64,000 bases of DNA, taken from contig NZ_KQ130460.1 in NCBI RefSeq assembly GCF_001046635.1, positions 62,001 through 126,000 on the forward strand, given 5' to 3'. Shown piece after piece: positions 8,694-18,511 of this stretch (positions are counted from its first letter, which is position 1; every line of letters starts with the position of its first letter). Made by a program: the position numbers and the translations under genes. This DNA is from Novosphingobium barchaimii LL02 (GTDB taxonomy: Bacteria; Pseudomonadota; Alphaproteobacteria; Sphingomonadales; Sphingomonadaceae). The notes below the pieces were generated by a model, which made no database searches, was not told where the DNA came from, and was given only the letters and a program-made list of their open reading frames with translations.

Positions 8694-9656
8694 CTACATG
8701 TCAGGATGCGGCCAGGCTGTGATCCGGCGCACTTCGTAGCGCCCGGGAAAGCGCGTCGATTTGTCCGGGTATCCGCCCCAAGCGCCACCAATAGCAAGAT
8801 TGGCAATCATATAAGCCTTCTGCGTAGTGAGCACGCGCGGCGTCGGCACCTTGGCCACAGGCTTGCGATCCACGAACCAGATCAGTTCCGATGGCCCCCA
8901 CAGCAACCCGTACCGGTGGAAAGCTGCGGAAGCATCGAAATTCAACCGCACACGTGTGGTCTTCTTACCTTTGCCGGCGATCACGGTACAGTAGATAGTG
9001 CGCGGATCGCCCAGGCCCTCCATGATGTCGATCTCGCCGGTATCGGGCCAAGTGCCTTTCAATGGCATGAGCCAGAACGCTGGCCACATCCCTTTGCCGG
9101 CGGGTAGTCTGGCCTCGATCTCGAAGTACCCATACTTCTGTGCGAAGCTGAACTTGGTGGTGATCGCGCCGCCGTAATACGGTTTGTTCCAAGTCATTGC
9201 GCGCAGGTGCTGCGGCGTTCGCTGCGCGAGGATCGTAAGCTGGCCGCGTTCGAAGAGGAAAGGATCGAGCCCAAGCGGCACCCTGCCCAAAGGCGAAGGC
9301 GTCATTCCCATGAAGCTGGCATCGGAGGCGAAGCTACCCGACGACATCTGGCGGTTGGAAACCGAATGCGGCCCGCCGTACCCATAGACTGTGCGCCAGC
9401 GATGGGGCCTTTTGGGACGTTGTTGATCGGTGCCGCTATCAAACATGTTGAATTGCTCGTCGAAGGAAGGCGTACCTAGCCGGGCTTGCGTGAGATTATT
9501 GACGAAGGTGCTGGGCGGTAGGCGGCCAGCCTGATCTGCTCTCGCCGCTGGCTTGCCCGCAACCCGCGGCGGGCTGAACCACAGTAGCGTAAATAGCGAA
9601 CAGGCAGCCAGTGCCATCTGGCTTCGCATTTTTACGGCTTCGGATTTGCGGGGCAT
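8694..9656 (-). CDS. Secreted glycoside hydrolase family 16 glycanase (ExoK-like)
   Basis: A 320-residue GH16 enzyme with an N-terminal signal peptide (hydrophobic core MALAACSLFTLLWF near residues 14-27, cleavage expected after AG near residue 34). The catalytic motif GEIDIMEG gives the usual EIDIME triad, preceded by the family block GMWPAFWLMP. It should cleave beta-1,3 or beta-1,4 links in a glucan-type polysaccharide in the periplasm or outside. I chose ATG 9656 because AGGAAGG lies just upstream; a second ATG nine codons in is possible. It shares its fold with the RTX GH16 protein at 2973-5696 but is much shorter and Sec-exported, the same pairing as ExoK and ExsH in succinoglycan loci. 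It is transcribed away from the glycosyltransferase at 9961. Confidence 0.87.
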   Translation of the reverse strand: MPRKSEAVKMRSQMALAACSLFTLLWFSPPRVAGKPAARADQAGRLPPSTFVNNLTQARLGTPSFDEQFNMFDSGTDQQRPKRPHRWRTVYGYGGPHSVSNRQMSSGSFASDASFMGMTPSPLGRVPLGLDPFLFERGQLTILAQRTPQHLRAMTWNKPYYGGAITTKFSFAQKYGYFEIEARLPAGKGMWPAFWLMPLKGTWPDTGEIDIMEGLGDPRTIYCTVIAGKGKKTTRVRLNFDASAAFHRYGLLWGPSELIWFVDRKPVAKVPTPRVLTTQKAYMIANLAIGGAWGGYPDKSTRFPGRYEVRRITAWPHPDM

Positions 9657-9760
9657 GGCCTTCCTGTAGGGTGCTGGCCCTCCATGATCTGAACGGCGAT
9701 CTATGACCTGGATGCGGGCAAGGTGGCGAACTTTAGTGCGGTGCGCCCGTCTTGATTGGG

Positions 9761-9780
9761 TGCAGTATGATCTTACTGCA
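9761..9780. promoter_or_regulatory. Inverted repeat in the divergent gap 9657-9960
   Basis: TGCAGTA (9761-9767) and TACTGCA (9774-9780) form a perfect 7-bp inverted repeat with a 6-base spacer, and another TGCA follows at once. It lies in the 304-base gap between the divergently transcribed GH16 and glycosyltransferase genes, so it is a candidate operator. No clear promoter was recognised in the rest of the gap. Confidence 0.3.
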
Positions 9781-9960
9781 ATGCAGCATTGTCGGCCGGG
9801 CTTTTGGCTCCGGAATGGATGTCGTTGCCGTTCGTTGCAGGTATGGCTTCGTCTACTGTCGGGCAGGTCGTTCTTCAGCAGCGAACGCCTGTTTCCATTC
9901 CATTGCCCCGTTCGTGGAGGCCGCAATGACTGTCCCGGCGATGATCAAGTTTGGCTCGTG

Positions 9961-11001
9961 ATGACGGCTGCCCCTCTGGTGTCGATACTAATGGTTGCGC
10001 GCAATGCTGCGCTGTTCATTGATGCGGCGATTGTTTCCGCCCGCGAACAGTCGCTGACCGATATAGAGATCGTTGTCGTCGATGACGGGTCCAGCGATTG
10101 CACTGCCCAACACGTTCGTGCCCATGTGGCCACAGACAGCCGTGTGCGCCTGCTGGAAGGCCCGCGAAGAGGGCTAAGCGCGGTGCGAAACACTAGCCTG
10201 AAGGCAGCCCGGGGGCACTTCGCGGCGATCCTCGACAGTGACGATATCCTGCATCCACGCCACCTCGAATGGCTGATGGCCGGCAGGGTTCGGGGCGGCG
10301 CTGAAATATTGGCCACCAACATGGTTGAGTTTCAGGAGGAAGGCAGCCGGCTGACGACCCGGATTTTCGCGGAAGGTCCGCTGTGGAACGATGCGCGGCC
10401 GATCGAGGCGGAAGAATACGTCGAGCGCGGGATGATCGGCGGCAAGGGTGCGTTGCCTGGCTATCTCAAACCCTTGTTCGACCTGTCGTTTCTGCGGGCT
10501 AACGGAGTGGGCTATGATGAACGGCTGCGCATCGGCGAAGATTTCGACCTAGTATTGCGTGCGATGTTGGCGGGAGCTCGGTATCTCTATTTGCCGGAGC
10601 CGACCTATTACTATCGCAGGCATGTGGCCTCTACATCGCACCGCCTGTCGCGCGCCGATCTGGAAGGGCTGCTGCGCGCGGCACAGGCCTATCCATGCGA
10701 GACAGATGGCACTCTCGCCGCGAAGGTGCAGGCTCGCCGCGAAAACCTCGAAGGGGCATTGCTCCATCTCGACACCATTGCCGCAATCAAGGACGGGAAG
10801 TTGATCCGAGCCTTGCGGCTGACGGCTGGGCACCCCGACGCCCGGCGCCTGACGCTGTCCAGCCTTTACGAGGCTACGGCCAAGCGCATCGGCCTTTTTC
10901 GGCCCGTGCGGCAGGCTGTCCCGCCGGCTCATGGCGAACCGCTGGCGGAGCGCCTGCGCTCAATTACGCAGGGTCTCCAGTCCGCCGTTCTCAATCCTTG
11001 A
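9961..11001 (+). CDS. Glycosyltransferase family 2
   Basis: A 346-residue cytoplasmic GT-A enzyme that adds a sugar to the lipid-linked repeat unit. The N-terminal nucleotide-binding strand VSILMVARNA, the block EIVVVDDGSSD (about residues 36-46) and the metal-binding region AILDSDDI are all present. No membrane helices are visible. The ATG at 9961 begins the conserved domain directly; an in-frame extension to 9703 is not protein-like. The next glycosyltransferase starts 10 bases after the stop, so the two are likely co-transcribed. Relatives in succinoglycan loci include ExoO, ExoM and ExoW, but the donor and linkage cannot be assigned here. Confidence 0.85.
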   Translation: MTAAPLVSILMVARNAALFIDAAIVSAREQSLTDIEIVVVDDGSSDCTAQHVRAHVATDSRVRLLEGPRRGLSAVRNTSLKAARGHFAAILDSDDILHPRHLEWLMAGRVRGGAEILATNMVEFQEEGSRLTTRIFAEGPLWNDARPIEAEEYVERGMIGGKGALPGYLKPLFDLSFLRANGVGYDERLRIGEDFDLVLRAMLAGARYLYLPEPTYYYRRHVASTSHRLSRADLEGLLRAAQAYPCETDGTLAAKVQARRENLEGALLHLDTIAAIKDGKLIRALRLTAGHPDARRLTLSSLYEATAKRIGLFRPVRQAVPPAHGEPLAERLRSITQGLQSAVLNP

Positions 11002-11011
11002 TGGAGCTGCC

Positions 11012-12004
11012 ATGCGCCCGCTGATCTTCCTGTTTCCGCATGACCGCATGAATGTCGGCGGCAATTCTGCGCAAGTCCGTTTCGTGGAGGCATGTTGCCG
11101 GTTCACCGCTGCCAGCGTGGCTTTTTACGGCGGCCGGATAGCCGATCGCCCCCATCTGGATGATTATTTGGCGCATCATACGAAGGGAGAATCGTCACCG
11201 ATCTTCGTCATCCACTGGGGCCCGGATATCGCGATGCTGCTTAAAAGGCTGAAGGGCCGCGACGTGGTTTACATCGCGCATAGCACCGGGTGGGGGATGG
11301 CGCTTTCATCCGAAGTCCCCATCCTCTGCGTTAGCCGTCATACGATGGCCTATTGGGGGCGCTATGCGCCTAACTCCTATATCGCCCATGTACCTAATGT
11401 GGTTGAGATCAATGATTCCGACACAGCTCAACCACGCGATATCGATGTCTTGGTGCAGGTGCGGAAATCCTCGCGCTATCTGCTGGACCGGTTAGTCCCG
11501 GCGCTGCAGGAGCAGTGCCGCGTTACCGTGCTGGATGGTTGGGTAGACGATTTGTCCGCGTGGTTTCGCCGTTCGAGTGTCTACCTTTACGATTCGCTCG
11601 AACACTGGGCTGACGTCGGCGCCACCGAGGGGTTCGGATTACCGCCCCTGGAGGCGATGGGGCAGGGATGCGTGGTCTTTTCAAGCGTGAACGATGCGCT
11701 GGCCGATTACCTCGATCCAGGTTTCAATTGCCGTAAGATTCGCGTTCATTCGCTGCAATGGGATGTCGCGGAAGTCCTGCGCGCAGTGGAGGAGCGGGCA
11801 CCTGCCCCGCCGCATGCGCCGTGGTTCGCGGGTTACTCCCCGGATATGGTGGCATCCCGGCTGGAAACGGTATTTGGTGACCTTGAACGCTTTTTTGATC
11901 TCACGGCGGATATTGATCCCAACATAGACGACTTGTGGGCGCCACGCCGGCCCACGCCATTGCAGAGAGCTAAGCGCGCTGTTCGGGTGCTGACGGGAAG
12001 TTGA
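11012..12004 (+). CDS. Glycosyltransferase, GT-B type (group 1-like)
   Basis: A 330-residue soluble protein whose C-terminal half contains ATEGFGLPPLEAMGQGCVV (around residue 210-230), the donor-binding block of GT4-type glycosyltransferases. The N-terminal half begins with a Gly-rich region (NVGGNSAQVRF) typical of GT-B acceptor domains but is otherwise divergent. ATG 11012 is preceded by GGAG six bases upstream and lies 10 bases after the previous gene, which supports this start over a longer in-frame extension to 10931. It should add one sugar of the exopolysaccharide repeat unit. Sugar and linkage are unknown, and the closest exo counterpart is unclear. Confidence 0.75.
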   Translation: MRPLIFLFPHDRMNVGGNSAQVRFVEACCRFTAASVAFYGGRIADRPHLDDYLAHHTKGESSPIFVIHWGPDIAMLLKRLKGRDVVYIAHSTGWGMALSSEVPILCVSRHTMAYWGRYAPNSYIAHVPNVVEINDSDTAQPRDIDVLVQVRKSSRYLLDRLVPALQEQCRVTVLDGWVDDLSAWFRRSSVYLYDSLEHWADVGATEGFGLPPLEAMGQGCVVFSSVNDALADYLDPGFNCRKIRVHSLQWDVAEVLRAVEERAPAPPHAPWFAGYSPDMVASRLETVFGDLERFFDLTADIDPNIDDLWAPRRPTPLQRAKRAVRVLTGS

Positions 12005-12046
12005 CTCGCAGCTTGGGAGAACGGCCTAAGCGCAAGGCGCTGTTGG

Positions 12047-13510
12047 TTATCCTGCGGGTGCGGATCGTACTTTCCGCGTCGCCATCATGTCGCGCAATTG
12101 CCGAATGATTGTGCGGTCTTGCCAGAAGTAGCTCGCGAAATATACGAAGGCACCCAGCGGCAGCCATATCATGACGATAGCTATAGGCGGAAGCCCGCCA
12201 TGGCAGGCTTTGACACCAAGAATGACCACCAGCGCCATTAGTACGGAACTGGTCATAGCCGGTCGCAAGCTCGCCAGCACATCAACAAATCGGATGTGGG
12301 CATATTTACGTAACAGGTGGCAGCCGTAAGGCAGGATCAGGTATCCCCGTGCCACGCCCGTTACCAGCATCGCCTGCCAGCCCCAGCGATGGACGGCGAC
12401 CGCAGCAGCTAAGCCCAGCACGATCTGCGTGGAGGTCCACGATAGTACCGTGCGTGACTGTCCCATTGCGATCATGGCCGCGATAATCAGGTTGTTCATC
12501 TGCGATGCGACGACGGCACAGGCGAAGATGCGAATGGCATCCGCGACCGGTTCCCACCCGTCTCCGAACACGATTGCGACGATCTCTCCCGCCATTGCAA
12601 GGGTGCCCAGGAATGCGGGAAACATGATGAAAGCGGAAAGGCGGCTGAGCCGCAGATACGTGTCCTTCAATGTGTCCAGATCATGTGCGCTGCGCGTAAG
12701 GATCGGCATCGCGATCTGCTGAAAGGGCATATAGGTGATCTGGTTGAGTACTTCCACGATGCGGGATCCCGCACGAATGAAAGCCACCGCGACGGGCCCC
12801 ACCAATGCCCCGGAGATTACTTCCGCGCTGCGGATATTGATCTGGTTAAGGGTGCCAGAAATGCCGATGTAGGCCCCGAACCGGAGCATTTCCGCGCAGG
12901 ATCGCCGCTGAAAACGCAGGCGTGGCAGCCAAGGCAGACTGGCCCAGGCAGTTAGTGCGATTGCCAGCGCTGCCGCGATGCGTTGTCCAACTAGCGCCCA
13001 TACGCCGTAGCCGGCAAAAGCCAGCGGAAGCCCCACAGCGGCTCCCGCCAGCGACGCGGCGATGTTGCGCATGGCGATTGACCGGAATTTGAGATCGCGC
13101 GTAAGCCGGGCGGTGTGGATGGCGCCAAGCGGGGTGATGGCGAAGATCGCGGCCAGGGCCGTGACTATCGGTGTCAGGTCGGGTAGGCCCAACAGGTACG
13201 CGACCAACGGCGCAGCCGCGATGGCGGCGCCGCAGAATAGTAGCCCGCAGATCAGGTTGGTCCAGAACGCGGTGTCGGCGTCTTCCTCGGTCAAGGTGGG
13301 GCGCTGCACGACCGCCTCGTTGATGCCAGCGTTGCTTACTACCAGCAGCAGGTCGATCACAAGCGCCGCCAAGGCGACGAGCCCGAAAGCTGAAGCACCA
13401 AGCAACCGTGCCAGAATGGCGAAAGTGAGAAGCGACAGCGCCTGCGTACCAAGGCTGGAGGCGGTGGACCATATAAGGGGCGATGCGATGGCCGGGGGCG
13501 TTGTGGTCAC
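12047..13510 (-). CDS. Polysaccharide flippase, Wzx/MOP superfamily (ExoT-like)
   Basis: A 487-residue membrane protein with about twelve to fourteen hydrophobic segments. The opening SLGTQALSLLTFAILARLLG and the following AFGLVALA match the oligosaccharide flippase (RfbX/WzxC) family. It should move the undecaprenyl-linked repeat unit across the inner membrane to the polymerase. Its GTG start overlaps the TGA stop of the upstream glycosyltransferase (GTGA), so the two are translationally coupled. The two genes and the acyltransferase and Wzc genes further upstream form one leftward operon. It converges on the glycosyltransferase ending at 12004; no terminator hairpin is obvious in the 42 bases between. 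Confidence 0.88.
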   Translation of the reverse strand: MTTTPPAIASPLIWSTASSLGTQALSLLTFAILARLLGASAFGLVALAALVIDLLLVVSNAGINEAVVQRPTLTEEDADTAFWTNLICGLLFCGAAIAAAPLVAYLLGLPDLTPIVTALAAIFAITPLGAIHTARLTRDLKFRSIAMRNIAASLAGAAVGLPLAFAGYGVWALVGQRIAAALAIALTAWASLPWLPRLRFQRRSCAEMLRFGAYIGISGTLNQINIRSAEVISGALVGPVAVAFIRAGSRIVEVLNQITYMPFQQIAMPILTRSAHDLDTLKDTYLRLSRLSAFIMFPAFLGTLAMAGEIVAIVFGDGWEPVADAIRIFACAVVASQMNNLIIAAMIAMGQSRTVLSWTSTQIVLGLAAAVAVHRWGWQAMLVTGVARGYLILPYGCHLLRKYAHIRFVDVLASLRPAMTSSVLMALVVILGVKACHGGLPPIAIVMIWLPLGAFVYFASYFWQDRTIIRQLRDMMATRKVRSAPAG

Positions 13511-14802
13511 CCGCGCTGCACCGCTTTGAGCAGATGCGCGGCGTGAGGACGGTTTTCCTCAAGCCAGGCGGTGAATTCCGCGTGACATGCCTGGGGCGAG
13601 AAATGCGCCCGCGCGGCGCCGAGTGCGGCCGTCGCCAGCGCTAGCCGGCGACCGTCATCGGCCAGAGCGATGATCGCCGCGGCGAAGTCTCCTGCCGAAT
13701 CGGCATGGACCACCGCGCCGCTACATTCGCGCTCCACCCCTTGCAGAGTGACGCTGGTGGCGACGATGGCCTTGCCCTGCGCCAGTGCCTCTACCAGCTT
13801 GATTTTTAGCCCGGACCCGAACGTCAGCGGCGACACGACTACGCCCGCGCGGGTATAGAAAGATCCGAGATCTTCGACCATTCCATGGAAGATTACACCG
13901 TCCGGTCCGCCGCGTGGAAAACCCACGGCGACCGTGCCGGCGACGTCAAGCATGCAATCGGGCGAGTTCTGGCGAACCAGCGGCCAGACTTCCCTGAACA
14001 TCCATTCGAGTCCGACGACGTTCGGTGCTGTGTTGCTGCCTACAAACAACAGTCGGTGCCCGTCGCCGGGTAGGGGGCGGGAAGTCGGGTGCGCGGCCAT
14101 AGGGGCGAGGATGGGCCGGGATGCCGGTACATACTGTTTCAGGAAGTGTGCTTCGCTGGACTGTATGGCGATCACCGCGTCGGCCTGCGATAGCAGCGCG
14201 ATCTCTTTCTCGCGGTCAAGATTGGCAACGGAATCACGCCCACTTGCTTGCCCGGCCCGGCTATGGAACAAATCGTGCATGACGATTGCGGATGGGCGGT
14301 CTGGCAGCAGCGCAAGGACTTCGGCCTGGAACGCATAGTCCGCGACGACGATGTCGGTCGCCCCGGCCGCGCATCGGCGTACGAAGGTGCGGTCGGCGTC
14401 CGTCCAGGGCATGGCGATCGCGTAGGGCCGGGGCCGGTCGGAGAGCCAGCCGCCTCGCAGTCCCGATCGCTGCGCCAATCGCGATACGACAGCGCGCAGT
14501 GCGTCCAGCCCGACGCGCGGATCGCGGGCCACAACCCAGTTTCCGATACGCCACACCCCGCGTATGGCGTGGCTTTCGAACACTTGCATTTCAGGGCGTA
14601 GGCGCATGAACGGCCAGCGCCCCATGAGATCGGGCGAGGGTTGCAGCAGATGGGGCGTAAATCCCGCACGGCGCACTGCGCCCGCTAAGTCTAGCAGGTA
14701 AGCGCTGCTGCCGTTATTCTTCCCGGTGATGCGCTGGCGGCTGACGAACAGGACATGGCCCTTAGTGCGCCCGAAAGCAGTGTCGCTGGATGCATGGAGC
14801 AT
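13507..14802 (-). CDS. Glycosyltransferase family 4 (group 1)
   Basis: About 431 residues from the ATG at 14802. The N-terminal domain starts with GHVLFVSRQRITGKNNGSS, a typical GT-B acceptor region. The C-terminal domain has the donor-site blocks LLFVGSNTAPNVVGLEW and SGLKIKLVEALAQGKAIVA, in which the glutamate-containing segment normally contacts the nucleotide sugar. It adds a sugar in exopolysaccharide assembly in the cytoplasm. The frame stays open upstream to 15030, but that extension is Arg/Pro-rich and not conserved in style, so I prefer the internal ATG. Its stop overlaps the wzx-like start. The specific sugar is unknown. Confidence 0.82.
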   Translation of the reverse strand: MLHASSDTAFGRTKGHVLFVSRQRITGKNNGSSAYLLDLAGAVRRAGFTPHLLQPSPDLMGRWPFMRLRPEMQVFESHAIRGVWRIGNWVVARDPRVGLDALRAVVSRLAQRSGLRGGWLSDRPRPYAIAMPWTDADRTFVRRCAAGATDIVVADYAFQAEVLALLPDRPSAIVMHDLFHSRAGQASGRDSVANLDREKEIALLSQADAVIAIQSSEAHFLKQYVPASRPILAPMAAHPTSRPLPGDGHRLLFVGSNTAPNVVGLEWMFREVWPLVRQNSPDCMLDVAGTVAVGFPRGGPDGVIFHGMVEDLGSFYTRAGVVVSPLTFGSGLKIKLVEALAQGKAIVATSVTLQGVERECSGAVVHADSAGDFAAAIIALADDGRRLALATAALGAARAHFSPQACHAEFTAWLEENRPHAAHLLKAVQRG

Positions 14803-14923
14803 GACTGATCCGTGATTTGGAGCAAGAATTTGCTCGGGCGGGATGGTCGCCGTCCATCGCTGCAGCAATGGAGACAGGGGCGGGCCGGGTAAGATGTGTG
14901 AGGGAACGTGCCCTCGGCGCGCT

Positions 14924-16123
14924 TCATGTGCCACGAGAGTGGTGCTGCGGAAGGGTGGGAGGTGGCTTCGCGAGCAAGGGGGAGATCTGCGCGCTAAGCC
15001 AGCGCCGCAGCGCAGGGTCCACCACTGCACCGATCAGCCATGCGGCGGCCACTGCGCTGCAGGCAGTCACGATCAGTAGCATTGCGAAACTGGGAGGGGT
15101 CAGGCCTAGTGACCTGAAGCCGAGCGTTAAGCCGGTTTCGACGACGTGCTTGATTGGGACATGGACCGCGTAAAGCGGATAGGAGATCATGCCCAGCCAC
15201 TTCGCCGCACTTTCCTGACGACTCGTGGGTTGAGTCACGCTGGTAAGCATGACCAGTGCCGGAGAGAGCAACAGGACAAAGAGAAGATCGTAGCCACCGC
15301 GAGACGCGCCGTTGAGTTGGGGTGCGAGCAGCAGCAGACATGCCAGCATCAGCCAGGGCATCGGCAACCGGGGAACGCGGGGCATCCAACGTCGTCGGCT
15401 ACGATGTAGCAGGAGGCCCAATGCAAAGGAGAAAGTGATGCGGGCCAGTGCGACGGGCCAATCGTCCAGAACAACGCCTTTATCGAGATTGCCGACTAGA
15501 ACTATGGATGCCGTCAGCCCCGCGAGTCCGGCAAAGCAGATAGCCGTCAGTGCCCGATCTGTCCGTTTGGCGGTTTCCGCTTCGCCCAACTCGCTAGCAT
15601 GCTTGCGGATACCAAATGCATATACGGCATTGGCTGCAAGTTCGTAGAACAGCGACCAGGCAGGTGGATTGAACAGGAATATGCCCCACGACACCAAGAC
15701 ATTTGGTAGCATCAGCAGGTTCGCCGGGAGCGAAGTGGCGATCGCGAAAAGTCCCGGTGCACTCTCGAGCCCGACCAAGCGCTGTGAGAGCGCAAAGGCG
15801 AACCCTGCCAGAGTGCCAATTGCAATCACCGGCTGCAGCCGCAGGAAGCGCGCGATCATGAAGGCGGACCATGACAGCGATGCCCGCAACTTCTTTTCAT
15901 ATGCATGGGAAATGACGAAGCCGCTGAGGACGAAGAACAAATCCACTGCAAGATAGCCGCTGTCGAAAGCGTGCCAGGTGCTGGCTGAGCCATCTGGCAT
16001 TTTGAGATGGCGCAAGTGATAAAACAATACCGCAAAGGCGGCGGCTCCGCGAAGCGCGTCGAGTGCGAGGTAGCGGTGCAGGGTGCCGCCAAACTCTGGG
16101 GAAGGCAGACCGTCAGTCTGCAT
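14924..16123 (-). CDS. Membrane O-acyltransferase (acyltransferase 3 family)
   Basis: A 399-residue multi-pass membrane protein, the second acyltransferase-3 of the cluster. The hallmark pair is Arg25 and His36 in LDALRGAAAFAVLFYHLRHL, followed by YLAVDLFFVLSGFVISHAYE, the strongest family block. About ten helices follow. ATG 16123 is preceded by AAGGG and lies 11 bases inside the end of the tyrosine kinase gene, so translation is probably coupled; an in-frame ATG at 16159 is an alternative. It should acetylate or succinylate the polysaccharide. It shares the family with 1801-2907 but not close sequence, so the two probably modify different positions. The 121 bases to the next start show no feature. 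Confidence 0.87.
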   Translation of the reverse strand: MQTDGLPSPEFGGTLHRYLALDALRGAAAFAVLFYHLRHLKMPDGSASTWHAFDSGYLAVDLFFVLSGFVISHAYEKKLRASLSWSAFMIARFLRLQPVIAIGTLAGFAFALSQRLVGLESAPGLFAIATSLPANLLMLPNVLVSWGIFLFNPPAWSLFYELAANAVYAFGIRKHASELGEAETAKRTDRALTAICFAGLAGLTASIVLVGNLDKGVVLDDWPVALARITFSFALGLLLHRSRRRWMPRVPRLPMPWLMLACLLLLAPQLNGASRGGYDLLFVLLLSPALVMLTSVTQPTSRQESAAKWLGMISYPLYAVHVPIKHVVETGLTLGFRSLGLTPPSFAMLLIVTACSAVAAAWLIGAVVDPALRRWLSAQISPLLAKPPPTLPQHHSRGT

Positions 16124-18347
16124 AGTAGCCCTTGAATTTCTTGTAATAGCCGAAGGCATCGGTCAGCCCGGCGCTGGCGTGTTCCTTGATATTCACGAGG
16201 CTGAGGGCAACGCCGCCGACTTTGCTGCCGTTGTGCGAAAGCAAATCGAGCGCCGTTCGCACGGCTTTGAGCGGTGTTGCTCGCCATCGCGCGACAACCA
16301 GCGTTGTATCGGAAAGACGCGAGACGATCCGGGTTTCCGCCACCCCCAATACAGGCGCGGAATCGATGATGACGATGTCGAAGTGGGCTCGCAGTACTGC
16401 CAGCAGCGCTCCCACTGCTTCTTCGGTGATCACGTCGTTCGGGCCTGACTGGCCTAGCGTGGTGAGAATTTGCAAGTCGGTACGCTCGTCGACGATCAGG
16501 GCTTCTTCGAGCGGAAGCGAGCCGTCAAGCACCCGAAACAGCCCCTCACGCTCTCGCTCGGGGGCAAGCGCATTGGATGTCGAGTGATGACGCACGTCGG
16601 CGTCGACGAGCACGACCTTATGCTTGCCCATTGCCAAAGTACGTGCCAGGCACATCGATATGGTTGACTTACCTTCGCGGGGTAAGGGAGAGGTTATGGT
16701 GACGACCGCCGCACCTCGCTCGCTGCCGGAATGGCCGATCCCGAGGTAAGTGGCCAGGTTGCGCAGGCTTTCGGTGAACAGCGACATGCTGCGTATCGTT
16801 ACGTAATCCTGCGGGGTCATATCCTTCGCTTTCGAGCGTGTCGCGGAAGCGAGAGTCGGGATTGCACCGGCATAGACTGCACCGAGCCCGCCTTCGATAT
16901 CGGCGCGGGTTGCCACGGTGTCCTCGACGTATTCGGCCATGCCGGTAGCCAACCCTGCGACGAGAAGTGCAGCGACAAATCCGGCCAAGGCACCTACGAG
17001 GTAGTTCGGCGAGGACGGGCCGCCGGGGGGGCGGGCCAGCGTGGCAATGCTAGCATCCGCGTTGGGCAGTTCTCCGGCCTGTGCTGTTTCCTTAGCGCGG
17101 GTGAGGTAGGCGCTGTAAATCGCACGACTGGCTTCCGCCCGGCGCTCCAGTTCCAGCCGACCCACTTGTGCCGACCCGTTCTGCACCAGCGAACCTTTCG
17201 CCTGCGCACGGCTGTCTAGAAGCGAGGCAAGGCGGGATTCGGCGATCTGCACATCGGCCCGCAGGCCCGATACGATGCGTCCCAGTTCAGCGCCCAGTTG
17301 TGCGCGCACATCCGCCAATTCATCGCGGGCTTGCACGACGTCCGGGTGCAGAGCCCCGTAGCGGGCGTCGAGTTGTGCGAGCCGGGCGCTTGCCTGTGCT
17401 TCTTGTTGGCGCAGTTGCCGGATAGTGTCTGATGCCAAAGCGGAACCGATGTCGGCGCCGCCGCCGCCGCGCGCTATCTGTGCTTGTGCTGCGCCCAGTT
17501 TTCCGCGCTGCTCGGCAAGCTGGGCCTGCGCGTCGGCGATTTGGCGGTTGAGCTCGGAAACTTCCTGCTCGGCCATGGTTGCGCCTTCCGCGCTCATCAG
17601 GTTATTGCGGATCATGTATTGCTGCAATGTTGCATCGTCAGCCACTGCATGTTTGCGAAGGGCTGCTGCCTGGCTTTCGACATAATGGGCCGACTGCGCG
17701 TTGCGCGCCTGCTTTTTGGCGGAATCGAGACCGATGTAGCGGCGGGCAAGTGCATTAGCGATACGTGCCGCCAGATCCGGGTCCTCTGAAGAAGCCGTGA
17801 TTTCGACAAGATACGTCACGCCTACGCGCCGCACGTAGCTGTGGGTGAGGAGCCTGCCGGCGGCTTGGCGCTCGGCCGGGTTGATGGTGGCGATTTGCTC
17901 CCTATCGCCTGTGCTGCCGTGGCCGTCCGTACCGGTAGCAAGGGGGGGAGTCAGCTTCGCAGATGGGCTTTTGCTATCGCCCCCGAATTCGGGGACCCGA
18001 TCCAGCCTTAGGCTGCGTACCACGTCGAGCGTCAACGTGGGCGATCGGATGATCTGCACGGCAGTGTCGATCAGGTTGTCGTCCGCGGGGGCGACGAAAC
18101 CCCGATCATTCACTTTAACCGGCTGCGCTTCGCGCGGTTCGAGGAGGAGCGCGCTTGTCGCCGTATAGGTGCGTGGGAGCATGGCTATCGCCAGCGCCGC
18201 GGCCGCCAGCGTGGCAAGGAATGCAATCGCAAAAATCCAACGGCGCCGAAAGAACAGAGCACCGATTTCTGATGGGTCTGGCAGTAAACGCTTCGAGGCG
18301 ACGACAGATATTTCGTCCGCTGTAGCGTCATGAGTCCTGTTACTCAA
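16113..18347 (-). CDS. Polysaccharide co-polymerase with BY-kinase domain (Wzc/ExoP-like)
   Basis: A 744-residue inner-membrane protein that controls exopolysaccharide chain length and export. The order is: cytoplasmic N-terminus, first membrane helix (about residues 35-55), a Wzz-type periplasmic region with a long coiled-coil (about 210-400), a second helix near residue 440, then a bacterial tyrosine kinase domain. The kinase has Walker A PREGKST with Lys560, the A-prime motif VVLVDADVR and Walker B DIVIIDSAPVL. The C-terminal tail ends in a tyrosine cluster (YYKKFKGYY), the usual autophosphorylation site. The start is TTG with a strong GGAGGAA site. It heads the leftward operon with an acyltransferase, glycosyltransferase and flippase. 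No Wza-type outer-membrane exporter gene is in the window. Confidence 0.92.
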   Translation of the reverse strand: MSNRTHDATADEISVVASKRLLPDPSEIGALFFRRRWIFAIAFLATLAAAALAIAMLPRTYTATSALLLEPREAQPVKVNDRGFVAPADDNLIDTAVQIIRSPTLTLDVVRSLRLDRVPEFGGDSKSPSAKLTPPLATGTDGHGSTGDREQIATINPAERQAAGRLLTHSYVRRVGVTYLVEITASSEDPDLAARIANALARRYIGLDSAKKQARNAQSAHYVESQAAALRKHAVADDATLQQYMIRNNLMSAEGATMAEQEVSELNRQIADAQAQLAEQRGKLGAAQAQIARGGGGADIGSALASDTIRQLRQQEAQASARLAQLDARYGALHPDVVQARDELADVRAQLGAELGRIVSGLRADVQIAESRLASLLDSRAQAKGSLVQNGSAQVGRLELERRAEASRAIYSAYLTRAKETAQAGELPNADASIATLARPPGGPSSPNYLVGALAGFVAALLVAGLATGMAEYVEDTVATRADIEGGLGAVYAGAIPTLASATRSKAKDMTPQDYVTIRSMSLFTESLRNLATYLGIGHSGSERGAAVVTITSPLPREGKSTISMCLARTLAMGKHKVVLVDADVRHHSTSNALAPEREREGLFRVLDGSLPLEEALIVDERTDLQILTTLGQSGPNDVITEEAVGALLAVLRAHFDIVIIDSAPVLGVAETRIVSRLSDTTLVVARWRATPLKAVRTALDLLSHNGSKVGGVALSLVNIKEHASAGLTDAFGYYKKFKGYYAD

Positions 18348-18511
18348 GACGTTCCTCCAAATAGGATCTTATACGTATTGAAGAGGTATTCGGTAGATGA
18401 CTAAGCACTTCGCCAATTAAGCGTTGCAGGCGTCCTAGGTACAATGCCGATGCACCTCGACGTTGGGAACAGAAGTTCACTCCGTTTGTGAGCGAGTTTG
18501 GGGGTTTTCAG